Shown here in pieces: positions 1 to 11,159 of a stretch of 64,000 nucleotides of DNA. Every line of letters begins with the position of its first letter. Position 1 is the first letter of the stretch. Made by a program: the position numbers and the translations under genes. The stretch lies in assembly GCA_945859605.1 (NCBI GenBank), contig OX243824.1, forward strand, positions 28,827,581 through 28,891,580, written 5' to 3'. The notes beneath the pieces were generated by a model. The model was not told the origin of the DNA. It was given only the letters and a program-made list of their open reading frames with translations, and ran no database searches. Source of the DNA: Lumbricus rubellus (taxonomy: Eukaryota; Annelida; Clitellata; Crassiclitellata; Lumbricidae).

Positions 1-760
1 CGGATTGCCGAATGGATACGTTCCAACAGACTTCCGTCGCAATCCCGAGAAGACGGACTTCCTATGGTGTGCGACCAGTAGACGGTGTCCTCATCTTGAC
101 ACTTGTGAACTCATTGTCTGCGGGTCTTCGATCTGACCCGTGACTGCTGTCCGTGACATCGGCGTCATACATCACGTGGTGCGAACCGTTGGATGTTGGT
201 CAGCTTTGCCTTCTGAGAGGCTGCATCAGATCCCTGCCTTTTGAGGCTGCAAAGGCGAACGTCGCTGCCTTTATCACCTCTCAGGTTGACCGTTGTAACA
301 GCCTGCTGGTCGGTTCGCCCAAGAGTCTTCTGAATTGCCGACAGTCAGTCCTCAATGCTGCTGTTACACTACTGTGCAATCTGAGGAAATATGATCTGGC
401 GACGCCGTTACTTCTCGATGTTCTAAGCTGGCTGCCTGTTCATCATAGGATTGAACTTATAAGATCTGTTTACTTGTTTTTACAAGTCTTTTACAAGTCT
501 CTCCACGGAGCCGCGTCTGAGTAACTGCGTGCTAATTAGTGATCACTGTACCTGGACGCACTCATCAGCTTCAGGGTTAAGCGACTTATATCGCTCGACA
601 AAAGCGATCTTTGCGTACGGCGGGTGAGAACCCGCTTTGGTGACTGTGCCTTCTCAATGGTCGGTCCCAGATGCTGTAACAGTCTTCCTTCCTCCCGTCC
701 TACGAACGGCTGACTCATTTGACTCCTTCTGGGCTCAACACTTATTTATTTTTGCAAGAT
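1..760 (+). mobile_element. Non-LTR retrotransposon 3' fragment (CR1/L2-like), decayed
   Basis: The plus strand shows the C-terminal part of a LINE reverse transcriptase polyprotein in several broken frames. Near 50-150 it reads like the region after the RT catalytic core, with a lysine-threonine start and a later VRDIGV block. At 265-345 it reads S-Q-V-D-R-C-N-S-L-L-V-G-S-P-K, matching the D-x-C-N-S-L-L-x-G-x-P motif of this LINE group. At 600-700 comes the RTRFGDCAFSMVGPRCCNSLPSS block typical of the extreme C-terminus. Frames shift repeatedly and stops interrupt it, so it is a dead copy. The window starts inside it. The family group is clear, the exact clade is not. Confidence 0.75.
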
Positions 761-799
761 CTATCTTGTTGTTAGTAGGCTATAGAATGTGAGGCGCCC

Positions 800-1503
800 T
801 TGTAACTCTCATTGTTGTTATTATTATCATTATCACCGTCATAATCACCATCACCGCTATCATGGCCACCACCGTTTGCCTAGTTTAAAGGATACATCAT
901 ACATGTATCTTTGTTAGGGAGGATTATTTTATCAAATTTATTACGCCATCTGCACTGTTATCGGAGTGAACAAATAACTCGTGTCATACCGGTATGTATT
1001 TCTGCGAAAACATGTAGGGCTTGTATGCGTGTAGGCTGTACATGAATGCACGCATGTGTGCAATATATACATAATATATATATATATATATATACATTAT
1101 ATATATATATGCGATGGAAATTGTCGAGAGTTGTTTGGCTGAAGAAGGAAGTTTGGTTGCTTGACAGAGGCAGCGAAATCTCTCAATTACTCTTATCATC
1201 AGAGCTACAGGTATACGGAGAAAAGCGATAAGTGCAACTCAGCCGAGCATACAGCAGCAGCAGCAGCAGCAGCAGCAACATCAGCAGCAGCAGCAGTAGC
1301 AGCATGTCTACAGAGACTTAGGCCTACTTAAGACTACACATGCATATGCAGACTGACATGCACGCAGACCCGTAACCAAGTCAATGTCTACATATGTATG
1401 CATGATTAGTGGTGGGGTAGGTGGGGCAGGCGGTGGCGCACACTTGCATGGAGATCGGCGCAGTTCAGTTCGATTCCCGAAGTCCCCATTAATACAGACG
1501 TGT
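800..1503. repeat. Non-coding stretch with microsatellites
   Basis: No gene is visible. It holds an ATT/ATC-rich run near 815-860, a TA run at about 1069-1110 and a CAG run at about 1252-1303 with small interruptions. Short open frames here come from these repeats. Confidence 0.6.
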
Positions 1504-1781
1504 TTTGTAGGCATAGGCGTAGGAGAGTCTGCCCCCCCCCCCCCCAATTTCGGGCAAGTCCGATTTTTCGGGCAAGCAGACCCAAAAAATAATAATAAAA
1601 AGTTAAAAAAATATCGGGCAAAAGTACCGGATGACTAAAAAATGGTCGTCAGAATTTTCGGGCAAACGTAACGGAAATTTTTCTTAAGATTTCGGCCGGA
1701 TGACAAAAAATTTCTCGGTCAAAGTCTCAGTTTTGCCCCCTCCCCCACTGCTGGAATGTCCCCCACGCCTATGTTTGTAGG
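1504..1781. mobile_element. Small hAT-type MITE with 8-bp target duplication
   Basis: The element proper is 1512-1773 (262 bp). It starts CATAGGCGTAGG and ends with ACGCCTATG, giving a short terminal inverted repeat CATAGGCGT. It is flanked by perfect 8-bp duplications TTTGTAGG at 1504-1511 and 1774-1781. The interior is non-coding and repeats a TTCGGGCAA motif. The same terminus (CATAGGCGC...TTGCACCTATG) occurs in the MITE at 52876-54335, so they are probably related families. Confidence 0.8.
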
Positions 1782-3120
1782 TTGCTACTAGCGCCCTTGT
1801 ATTGCAGGCTATACCTGTTCTGTTAATAGTTAAGTTTGACGTTAGGTATACTGTGCACCACCAGAAATGGGCCATGCTTACACTGTGACCGGATTATATA
1901 GGCCTATGTATATATACATGTAATATATATATATATATATATAACGAAAATTATTATTATGATTATACAATATACATGCACTTGCATTCATTCATAAATA
2001 CAATCATACTTAATATTATACATAATTATATATTATAACATGGGCACCGACTCTACGAGGCCCGTGAGACTCCCTGAGTGCCCAGCACCACCAGAAATGG
2101 GTCATGCGAGACCCACATATGCATGGGCACCACCAGAAATCAGTCAGCAAGATGTTGTTTGAAGAGATTATTATTTTCTCTGTTGGCATTGCTTATCTAT
2201 AAAAATCCTTCCGTCTTTTATTTACTTTCTTAAATCTCAGTATTCTACTTTGCTACTGGATCTACTCCAGCAATAGGCCTAGCAGGGTCGTCAGCCGATC
2301 AGCGAACACGAGGAAACACCGAAATCATGCGGATTCTATCCGCTTCCATCATTTTTTACGGACGAAGGCGACGATTTGAATGACATTTCTTTTTATTGCA
2401 ACCTATACATGCTCAATAATGTTCCCCGCTGCGCGAGAGTCACCTCCCACTGCTCCCAGCATCATAAAAGCGGAAGTTGAGTATGATGACCTAATTAGGG
2501 GGAGAGTACTCCAAGATGCCCATGCGTTAGCATGAGCCTCTTGGAGCACTCCCATGATTGTGCTTTTCTTCTGCGTGGATTCCAAGAGAAGTACAAAGGG
2601 TGATAATTTTTCTAAACGGTAGGGAAGAACATTTATTGAAGTTTTAAATCACGTCTTTAAGCAATAAAAGAATAGAAAATGTTGATGTGGTAACAGCTTA
2701 TAATGTTAATATTTTAGTATGTACATTTCTTTAAACAAAATAGGACTAATTGGGTTTTTTCTTGTGCAAAATTTGAGTCTGATGACCTAATTAGGGGAGA
2801 GTGCTCCAAGATGCCCATGCTAACGAAGATTGTGCATTACTTCTGTGTGGATTCCAAGTTATAAATTACGTCTTTAAGCAATGAAAGCATAGAAACTTTT
2901 GGTGTGTATTGCACCCGCCTATCCGCGAGGTAATTTCAATAACTTTTCTATCAAAAAAGGGTTAAAAAAATTCGCGGATTTTAAAATCTTTCCTTTGGGC
3001 ACTCACACTCTTCGGGTCAACTGGCGCCATATATTCGCCTTTCTGTATCTACATGTATTATACGCAAGTACGCATAAATCCACATGTAGCCTATATAGGC
3101 CTATACATGCATGTGACTTC
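1782..3120. repeat. Non-coding; diverged direct duplication
   Basis: A segment at about 2477-2680 recurs at about 2774-2896: both contain GATGACCTAATTAGGGG, CTCCAAGATGCCCATGC, TGTGGATTCCAAG or a near match, and ACGTCTTTAAGCAAT. A shorter motif, CACCACCAGAAATGGGYCATG, recurs near 1857 and 2083 and in part near 2130. No coding region is seen. Confidence 0.55.
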
Positions 3121-3600
3121 TTCTTTATGTTCTCTGCCGTCAAGCAGGTTCGTATGTCCAACGACGCCATTTTTCTCTGTCCTGAGCTTCTCTTTTCAGT
3201 CCACTGTATCCCTCTTCTGACAGCATCCAGTCCAGCAGCATTGTTCTTGGTCTACCTCGCATCCTTTTCCTCTCCATTCTTCCCTCAATGATGTCTTTTA
3301 GTAGGGTGTCGCTCCTTAAGATGTGTCTTATCCATTTCTTCTGTCGCCCACGTATAGCGTCCATCAGTGATCTCTTTTCTTCCACCATTTGTAAGATTTC
3401 CTCGTTCGTTTTTCGCTCAACCCAGCTGATTTTCTCCATTCAGATACACATCTCGAAGGCCTCCAGTCGCTTTATGTCCTCTTGTCGCATTGTCCACGTT
3501 TCCGAGCCGTACAGAACCACACTCCACACCAATGTCTTCACCATTCTCTTCTTCAGCTTTAGGTTTAGACTTCCTCATGTGACTGTAGGGCCCATATACA
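3120..3600 (-). mobile_element. RTE-type LINE, 3' coding fragment
   Basis: On the minus strand the C-terminal region of an RTE-type polyprotein can be read: SVVLYGSETWTM-like text at about 3490-3530, then a block with [11 protein letters not shown] and [11 protein letters not shown] (3140-3439), ending near WRRWTYEP. These GRPR-x-x-x-LDW and W-x-x-H-x-x-R motifs are typical of the end of RTE/BovB-like ORFs. It is 5'-truncated and frame-shifted. A related 3' end lies at 55.4-56.6 kb. Confidence 0.75.
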
Positions 3601-3639
3601 TGGTGACGCAAAGAAAGTGGTATACGGTGTCGCCTATAG

Positions 3640-4370
3640 TATAATTCCAAATAATTATTGTTTAAACATTTTTCTAAGAAAAATAAGTAAACTGCTGCCA
3701 AAATTGCTAATTTATACGAAATCGGAAATCAAATTCAATGTATCCTCCTCGGTTTTCAACAATTTTATCTCAACTAAACGTTGTCTGTACTGCGACTGCA
3801 TGCGTGCATGACCAATGCTTCTGTTTGTTCTTTTCTTCATGACACCAGAATAAACACGATCATTTTGAGAAACGCATTTTGGGACAGGTTATGAACTACA
3901 ACTGCAAATTATAACGCCGGTGTCGCAGGATATTTCTATCACATAATCAACCCTAAAGCTATCCGGGGGAATCTATTAATAGGCTACTAGAGATAGAGTA
4001 TCCTGAGAGATAAACCATTCTATCTCAGCGTATAGCCTAATTATTAAAAATGAGTATGCATAGGCCCAATTGATAAATTTACGCTCAAATCAATATGTGT
4101 CCTAAGGCTCTATAAGCAATGTGCAGAGCAAGGCAAATCGAATTTAATCAGTGATTTCAAGTGTTCTTAAGTGTTCTAAATGTTCTAAAACAAAAGAAAA
4201 CAAAGTTAGCTAGTAGGAATAAATACAATGGCTATTGACAATATTCAAAGCAAAGCAGATGGACGTTAGTTTGCTTCTCGTTTATTTTAACACATGTCAC
4301 GCGAAATGGCTTTTTTCAACTTCTCGTCATCTAGATACGATTATAAAAGGAAGAAACAGGAGTGGTAAAC
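3640..4370. other. Non-coding, nothing recognised
   Basis: AT-rich sequence with no convincing open frame, inverted repeat or known motif. Confidence 0.5.
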
Positions 4371-4375
4371 CGGCA

Positions 4376-4795
4376 AACCACTAGCTTATGTATCAACCAT
4401 TAGCCAGGAGGGGCAAACCATTAGCCAGAAAAGGCAAACCATTAGCCAGGATGGGCAAACCATTAGCTTACCAACAATTAGCCAGGAGTGGCAAACCATT
4501 AGCCAGGATGGGCAAACCATTAGCTTACCAACAATTAGCCAGGAGTGGCAAACCATTAGCAAGGATGGGCAAACCATTAGCCAGAAGGGGCAAACCATTA
4601 GCCAGGATGGGCAAACCATTAGCTTACCAACAATTAGCCAGGAGTGGCAAACCATTAGCCAGGATGGGCAAACCATTAGCTTACCAACAATTAGCCAGGA
4701 GTGGCAAACCATTAGCAAGGATGGGCAAACCATTAGCTTATCAACCATTAGCCAGGATGGGCAATTAGCCATTAACCAAGAGAAACCATTACCCT
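4376..4795. repeat. Minisatellite with 57-bp higher-order unit
   Basis: Tandem repeats of a roughly 21-bp module (ATTAGCCAGGATGGGCAAACC and variants) alternate with a longer module containing ATTAGCTTACCAACAATT, giving a higher-order unit of about 57 bp repeated about five times. The unit length is a multiple of three and lacks stops, so both strands look open here. I do not read this as a gene. Confidence 0.85.
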
Positions 4796-4799
4796 ACCA

Positions 4800-5588
4800 G
4801 TTACATGGCAGTTAGTACATAATTATGTATGGCTATAGTTAGTCAATAGTTATTATACTTATAAGAAGAAATTATACGTTTTTGCAAGTAGACTAACATT
4901 CAAATGGTGAAGACAGTGAAAGTTTACACCATAATTACGCGGAAATTTTCTTTAGCCTTAGCTGACCGTAAGCTTTGACCCCCCACGCTCCCCCCCACCC
5001 CGTGAACTACTTCTAGAATAAAATGCAGATGACTTCACTTGAATTTTTGCAGAAAATATAATTCAATAAACTAAGAACATTAAAAATGCAAATGGTTATA
5101 AAATTTGAAAATGAAAACTCAGAAGCCCGTGCACCATTATGTATGCACTATTACAGGTACATGTACATGTATACATTGAGGCGTATACCTCCCAATCCTC
5201 CCATACATAGGACCTAGGCTAAGCTATAATTATATCTCCACACTGAATGCATTTTGTCTCAGCAATATAAATGGAAGAATAACTTTTTATGTTCATCTTT
5301 CTGCTTTAGATTTTCCAACAGCAGTTGTGACAAGCGTCTGTTAGAATTTGCAAAATAAAATACATATAAACCAACACTGATGGCTGATGGGTGCAAACAA
5401 GCGTAACGATGATTAAAAATTAATACAGGTAATTAGTATTGATAATAATATGCGTCTATAAATGTATCTTTAACTGTGAAAATGTTCAAGGACTGAATAA
5501 AAGAGAGATGGCTGTGGTACAACTATAGCTGATCATCATCATCATCAGCAGCAGCAGCTGATCATCGGGGAAGGTCAATGTGGGGGGA
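4800..5588. other. Non-coding, nothing recognised
   Basis: AT-rich with a short CATG/GTAC palindromic run near 5155-5170 and a CAT/CAG run near 5531-5560. No gene is supported. Confidence 0.5.
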
Positions 5589-5749
5589 TGGGTGCATGGG
5601 TTCCACGACAATTGGTCTACCGACAACTCGTCTACGGACAATTTGTCTACCAACAACTCGTCTACGGACAATTTGTCTAACGACAACTCGTCTACAGACG
5701 ACTCGTATTGATGAAATAGAAGCTGGATTTATGAAAATGGGTTTTCAGC

Positions 5750-6591
5750 TTAACCCTTATAGGGTAACCGGGGGGTAAAAAATAACCCCCAGCCTACTTT
5801 TTTTCGTATACTTTTTTTGAATAAAAGAAAATAGACTTGTGCTTTTGTGACTTTTCCTAAATATGTTTTTTCTTCACAATGTTGTTTTCAGTTGTGCCAA
5901 ATTGCGCTGCCACCTAGCGGCAGACTAGTGTGAAAAGTAAGGTTTCATATTCCAGTACTGGATAAATCATTTCTACACTATGTAGATGTAAGCAAAGTAG
6001 TTGATAGAACTGAATTGTTGGAGATATATGGTTCTTGTATTTTTGCATATGAATTAGCCATTCTTTGCTGTATGATTTATATATTTTAGGTTGCATTATA
6101 TTAGTGTAGTTTACGTACTTTTGCATAAAGCTATCAAAAGAACTAGGTGATTACAACGCCACAAAAGGCGCGGTGGACTCATTCGACCAGGAAACAAAGG
6201 GATACACTTGCAGTTACAGGACCAGAAGATGGCCTCTTCTATTCTTGGTTGATGTAGCAGCCCTCAACGCATATATCATAATTATAGAAGTTGCAGAATC
6301 CAACATGGCGAGATCACGCACATTCAGTAGGCCTACGTTTGGACAAGCGCCGTGTGTTCCTGCTAGATTTGGTCATGAGCTAATCAGACCTCTTATAATC
6401 ACGAGTTATCATTTTAATTCAAGATTTGTTACTCATTACGTTCGACAATGTCCTTGTCTATCATATAAATTAAACAGGACCAAAATTGGTTAAACATTTC
6501 CCTAGATTTGACGAAAATAAATTGGGGGTATTTTTTTACCCCCCGGTTACCAATAACTGTAACCGAAAAGGGGTTACCCTATAAGGGTTAA
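5750..6591. mobile_element. piggyBac-type MITE at TTAA
   Basis: The element 5754-6587 (834 bp) is flanked by TTAA at 5750-5753 and 6588-6591. Ends are CCCTTATAGGGTAACC and GGGGTTACCCTATAAGGG. TTAA target plus CCC-starting termini are the hallmarks of the piggyBac superfamily. Just inside is a second inverted block of C/G runs with TATTTTTTAC. The interior has no transposase frame, so it is non-autonomous. It is nested in the foldback element. Confidence 0.85.
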
Positions 6592-6965
6592 ATGGAAGCT
6601 GGATTGAAGCTTTTCATTCATGTATTTCAACAAGCATCCGGCTTCTACTTCAGATCTATAAATACCTTCGTCCAGCTCCTATTTCTCGCCCGTTATTTTC
6701 GTCAATCCAGCTTCTATTTCAGATATAAAAATACCCTCATCCAGCTTCCATTACTTAAGTGTATTTTTTCGTCACTCCAGCTTCTATATCAGATCTGGAA
6801 ATACCTTCATCCAGGTTTTATTTCTGATGCGTTATTTTCTCCAATCCAGCATCTATTTCACCTGCAAAAGAACCATCATCCAGATTCCATTTCTCTTGCG
6901 TTTTTTCATCAATCCAACCTCTCTTTCCCCTGTAAAAAAACTTTCATCCAGTTCCATTTCTCAAG
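6592..6965. repeat. Degenerate ~60-bp tandem repeat
   Basis: About six diverged units contain CCAGCTTCTATTTCAGAT followed by AAATACCTTCATCCAG-like text. It lies inside the foldback element. Long open frames here reflect the repeat, not a gene. Confidence 0.65.
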
Positions 6966-7230
6966 CGCTAGATCAGTTGTCAGTAGACGAGTTGTCGGTA
7001 GACGAGTTGTCGGTAGACGAGTCGTCGTGACACCGGGTGCATGGATGCAGCGTCTGCAGGCAGGGGAGGAGGAGGAGGAGGAGAAGGAGGAGGAGACCTC
7101 TGTCTCTCTGTACATCAGTCATTCAATTGTTCAGCAAGATAAGCATTCTTCTCCTGCCGCTCCTCCTCCTCCTCCTCCTCTCTCTCTCTCGATTCGATTG
7201 TCATGATAATAACATTACATGTATAATTAT

Positions 7231-8721
7231 TCAGCAGGTGTATTTCTTGTCTCTGAATTCCTGCCAGACGTCAAAGTTGATGACCTCATCGTATGAAGGA
7301 ACGGTGTCGACGAACTCGAAGAACTCTTCCCACAATTCATCTGGTGACACCTCGAAGAACTTGGAATGCTTCGCGATGATTCGCAGCACGTCGAGGCTGT
7401 CCACCAAACACTCGAACTCGTTCAGCTCAACGACGAGCCACTCCTCGTTCTCATCGAGAATCGGCCGCTGCTGCTTGTGGTACTCGAGGATCGTCTCAGG
7501 GGTCGTTGGGAAGACGAGCGGAGGCTCAGCGTTCGTGTCCACCGCCGCCTTCACACATGCATTGCCACCGATCCGATTGGATGTCGTCGCCGCTGCCGCC
7601 GCCATTCCACGACGGAGCGAGCGGCGCTTGAACGACTCCGAACAGGAGACGGGGGATGTGGAAGAGGAGGAGGAGGAGGCGGTGGAAGAGGGGGAGCCAC
7701 TGCACGCCCCTACGCCACCGACCTTCGATTGACCAGCCTTACGGAAGCGCTGGCTCCCTCTCCCTCCAGACCTAACTCCTCCTCCTCTCTTTCCTCCTCC
7801 TCTGCCTCTTGTCTTTGCTCTGGCACCTCCTACTCCTCCTCCTCCACCTCCTCCTCCTCCTCCTCCTCCTCCTCCTCTTCCTCCCGCTGCCCCTTCTTCC
7901 ACATCAGGTCTAGTTGTTTCCTTAACTTCTGCCGCTAATCCTTCTTCAGCATCCGCTTCCTCACGTTTTCCGTCGTTTCCCCCTCCACAGCCCGGCCCTA
8001 CACTTGTGGGATCCGTGGATGATTCTGGCGTCTCCACCCCTTCCTCCTTCTTCTCCTCCTCCTCTTCGTCCTCTCCACCATCCTCCTCTCCTCCATGCGG
8101 ACAATCAGTCGAAGGAACGGTCGTCAACCGCGGTCGTCGCAGTCCAGCGGACGCTGATCGGCGCACCGATCCTCTTCCTCCTCCTCCTCCCCTGCCACTG
8201 CGGGGCAGCACCAGTAGCAACAGGGGCTGCGTCATCGTCGTCATCGTCGTCGTTGTCGGCTGTGGCGTCGTCGTCGGCTGCTCTGGCGTTGGACTGAGGC
8301 CGCCACCGGTGGCAGAGGATGATGATGATGATGATGGGGAAGCAGATGAGGATGGCGAAGGCGCCCTTTTAAGAGGACTATTGACGGACCTGTGTCGACG
8401 GTAGACGGCGCCTCCGCCTCCTCCTTCTTGTGCTCCTGCTCCTGCTCCTGCTCCTCCTCCTCCTCCTCCTGCTCCTCCTCCAATGCGCTGGTCTTCGTAG
8501 GACTTTGAGTGCTTAGCCAGCGCCGCTGCCATCATCTCTTGGTCCGTCTGCTCCTCGCCACCGCTGCTGCCAGAGGGAGCCACTGGCAGCGTCGATGACG
8601 TCATTCGGAACGAATCGACGTCGACTGTGTGACGTCGAGCGTAGCTCTTCTTGCGGAACTCCTTGACGACCGGGTCGTCGTCATGGATACTCAGCTTCTT
8701 CGTCAGCCACTTGCGTAACAT
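7231..8721 (-). CDS. Unrecognised 496-aa protein, single exon, low-complexity middle
   Basis: An intronless frame with a true ATG (8719-8721), preceded in frame by a TGA nine bases upstream, so the start is secure. I do not recognise the family. The N-terminal ~60 residues are compact and basic (MLRKWLTKKLS..., FRKKSYARRHTVDVDSF). The middle, about residues 75-390, is low complexity: Gly runs, Ser/Thr/Pro, Arg-Gly and Glu/Asp blocks. The last ~90 residues look like a folded, mostly acidic helical segment containing NEEWLVVELNEFECLV, LRIIAKHSKFFEV and DELWEEFFEFV, ending KKYTC at the stop. The two ordered ends and absence of frame breaks over 1.5 kb argue for a real gene. The local sequence is far more GC-rich than its surroundings. 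It could be a retrogene or a naturally intronless gene, and a 5' untranslated exon is possible. No localisation signal or membrane segment is seen. Confidence 0.7.
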   Translation of the reverse strand: MLRKWLTKKLSIHDDDPVVKEFRKKSYARRHTVDVDSFRMTSSTLPVAPSGSSGGEEQTDQEMMAAALAKHSKSYEDQRIGGGAGGGGGGAGAGAGAQEGGGGGAVYRRHRSVNSPLKRAPSPSSSASPSSSSSSSATGGGLSPTPEQPTTTPQPTTTTMTTMTQPLLLLVLPRSGRGGGGGRGSVRRSASAGLRRPRLTTVPSTDCPHGGEEDGGEDEEEEEKKEEGVETPESSTDPTSVGPGCGGGNDGKREEADAEEGLAAEVKETTRPDVEEGAAGGRGGGGGGGGGGGGGGVGGARAKTRGRGGGKRGGGVRSGGRGSQRFRKAGQSKVGGVGACSGSPSSTASSSSSSTSPVSCSESFKRRSLRRGMAAAAATTSNRIGGNACVKAAVDTNAEPPLVFPTTPETILEYHKQQRPILDENEEWLVVELNEFECLVDSLDVLRIIAKHSKFFEVSPDELWEEFFEFVDTVPSYDEVINFDVWQEFRDKKYTC

Positions 8722-8764
8722 CGAAGGTCAACGTCTGACCACGTGATCTCGGGCAGAGATCGAC

Positions 8765-9290
8765 GATTACCTGAACATTATATAAACACCTGCATAAGAT
8801 ACCTGCATAAAATGCCTGCATATTAATACATGCATATAAATACCTGCATAGAAACACCTGCATAAGATACCTGCATATAATGCCTGCATATTAATACATG
8901 CATATAAAAATACCTGCATATAAACACCTGCATAAGATACTGCATATGTAAAGTAAAGTCCGATCCCGTTCCATGAGGAACATAGGGAGGCGCTCATCTC
9001 CTTTTCAATGGCCCTGAGCCAGCAATGGACGAATCCCAAGGTCCTGGACACGGGGCCAGTGTATCGCAGAACTTGCTGTTTACTTCTCAGCTTACGCCGG
9101 TACCAAATTATACTGCTTGGTGACAGAGGCACGTGTGCGTAAACAACTTGCCCAAGGTCGTTAACCGGAGTCGAACCCGCAACCTCACGCTCCGTGAGCC
9201 GACGCGTTACCGGTCCGCCACCAGGTCGCACTCTGCATATAGGCCTAATGCCTGCATATTAACACATGCGTATAAATGCTCAACGAAGAA
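8765..9290. repeat. CCTGCATA-type minisatellite, split by a SINE
   Basis: Units built from CCTGCATAAGATA, TGCCTGCATATTAATACATGCATATAAA and similar words repeat from about 8775 to 8947 and resume at 9233-9290. The SINE at 8948-9232 sits between. The first unit after the SINE equals the unit at about 8871-8900 except for six added bases GGCCTA (9242-9247); see findings. Confidence 0.8.
8940..9240 (-). mobile_element. tRNA-derived SINE with 8-bp target duplication
   Basis: Read on the minus strand, the head has a Pol III A-box-like segment (TGGTGGCGGACCGG) and a perfect B box GGTTCGACTCC, as in a tRNA-derived promoter. The body is 8948-9232. Direct repeats CTGCATAT at 8940-8947 and 9233-9240 flank it. 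Inserted into the minisatellite. Confidence 0.75.
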
Positions 9291-9299
9291 ATAAAGACC

Positions 9300-10290
9300 T
9301 TACATTCTTCGTTACCTCTGACAGCGGTTGACTTCATCGTCAACATCACAACCAAGACCAATCATGCACGTAACTACCACTATCACTTTCTCGGCTGAGA
9401 CGTTACCGTATATTATTCGGATCAAGTGATGCGGCGACAGTGGCTCAGACTTTTCTGACATTCTCCATAATTATTTTCTACACTAGCTGATGGGGTACCC
9501 GGCGTTGCCCAGGAAGTTTAGGTTTTCGTTTCCCCCCCCCCCCCAACCCAGTCCACCAGCCCCTGTGAGGCGGGTTCGCAATCCTCTGGGGTTCTCGGCG
9601 TTGCTCAGTAAACACTCCTTCCCCTCCCCATAATTTATGGGATCCCTTCTATTCCATTCCTTCCCACCCATCCTTTTCTCTCCACTTTTGTACCGCCCCT
9701 TCCCGTCTCGCACAATAGTAATGCTAATTTATGCCCCTCTGCCTGGACTGACCCTCCCCAATTCTGCGGGTTAAGCCACGACCCTCTCAATTAATTTAGG
9801 CCTAGTGGTGAATTTAGACGTGGTGAATTTATAAACGGTCGTAGTTAAACTCATATCTGGAGCTCCTCTAATATAGCCTATACACTATTACACTCCTTGG
9901 TCGAACGAAGCCATTTCCCCCAGGGTTGTTGCTCAGAGAGCGTATGACTTTCATGGTAAGCTTGGCGAAAATGATGTCAAAATGACGTCGAAAGCAACGA
10001 GCCGTTATTGAAAAACATTAAAATTTGGCGTCGTAATAATTGCAGCACAGGGAAACTTGCGATTGACACCAACGGGTGTTGAACCCACGGACGACGACGA
10101 TGATGATGATGAATAATTGCAGCGATAGCGTAATTAACATATCGAAATTTAAAATGTCTATATTTCGGGATTTAAAGTGAACAAAGAGCTGAAAATAGCA
10201 CTCCTGGTCAGCGTATGTCTAATTGTCTATATACAATGTTTCAGGTCAGTAGCTAAAAAAACGGTGGGCGTGCATTATGGACAAATATAT
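9300..10290. other. Non-coding; possible small LINE tail
   Basis: No gene seen. A phrase CCCGGCGTTGCCCAGG at about 9497 recurs diverged near 9597 (CTCGGCGTTGCTCAG). At 10050-10112 a segment resembling the end of the RTE-type ORF (GCGATTGACACCAACGG, also near 37440) is followed by a GAT run. Confidence 0.4.
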
Positions 10291-11157
10291 ACCGTGGTTC
10301 AATAAAAAAAGTAAGCCAAACTGTTTTTCATATATCTCTAACGCCTGATCGTTCTAAATTTTTCCCAATATCTAGAGAATTGAACCAAGAATATGATTTA
10401 AATTTGAACGGATAAAAAGATATGAATCTTTTAACTTCATCTGCCGAAATTTAAGTTTACCAGCAATTTTCCTTTGAGTTTTGTAACAATTAAAGTTACC
10501 TAAAACATGAAAAAATCTGTTAAATGTTTTTATGAAGAAATTTCAGGTAATTATTGGTTGATTATTAGCCTACATAAAGAAGATTTTATAGGGGACAGGA
10601 TTTAAATCTGGACTGTTTTGAGGTCATAATGTGGGAGAAATGAAGTAGGCTATATGGTGTCTTTTTGCTGGCATTTCGATGGTTTATCAAACTTTATCTG
10701 CATGGCTCTCTGGACTAGCACTGTTCAGTTGAAAGAGAAAATAACCTTTTGGGGCTATAGATTTCTGATAACAGGTAGAAGATGTCGTGACAGCAGAACG
10801 TTGCGATAATTATTAGACACCGTTAATTTTTGTTCCAGAATCACTGAAGATCAAAACTATTTGAGAACTATCAAGCATCGAAATCACAACGAACACCATA
10901 ACAGACTTGCTGAAAACTTACATTTTGGGAGATGAAGTTGAAAGATTCATACCTTTCTATCCTTTCAAATTTATGACATGATATATTGGAATCATATTAC
11001 TGGTCTGTTTATCTAAATATTTGGAAGCTTATAGTATAGGCTCCCTTCTATTCCACCCATCCTTTTCTCTCCACTTATAGTATGATTAATAATGAGGCAT
11101 TAGAGGTATACTGGTATATAAAAAAACAGTTTAGCTTACTTTTTATTGAACCACGGT
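10291..11157. mobile_element. TIR element, mariner-like by TA flank, non-autonomous
   Basis: Ends are ACCGTGGTTCAATAAAAA...GTAAGCCAAACTG and, at the right, the inverse (CAGTTTAGCTTACTTTTTATTGAACCACGGT). TA-rich flanks fit a TA target, but the exact end is uncertain because the right end reads ...CCACGG-TG-TA. A partial relative begins at 47567 (CACCGTGATTTAAAAAAACT). The interior lacks a transposase. Confidence 0.65.
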
Positions 11158-11159
11158 GT

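Larger units (their letters stand above)
5590..7043. mobile_element. Foldback element, 9-bp target duplication, modular TIRs
   Basis: The element 5599-7034 (1436 bp) is flanked by GGGTGCATG at 5590-5598 and 7035-7043. The ends begin GGTTCCACGAC and, on the other strand, GGTGTCACGAC. The inverted arms are built from tandem 15-18-bp modules such as CGACAACTCGTCTAC (about 5604-5705), mirrored at about 6970-7025. The interior holds a piggyBac-type MITE and degenerate ~60-bp repeats. No transposase is visible. The 34096-34931 element has the same plan (GGT start, 9-bp duplication, short-module arms), so both look like one superfamily, possibly Mutator-like by target length. Confidence 0.75.

Noticed and set aside
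4386..4772. Open frames of ~126 codons on both strands with repeating peptides
   Set aside because: Product of a minisatellite with period divisible by three.
7037..8404. Long plus-strand frames opposite the 496-aa gene
   Set aside because: Antisense shadows of GC-rich low-complexity codons; they lack the ordered ends seen on the minus strand.
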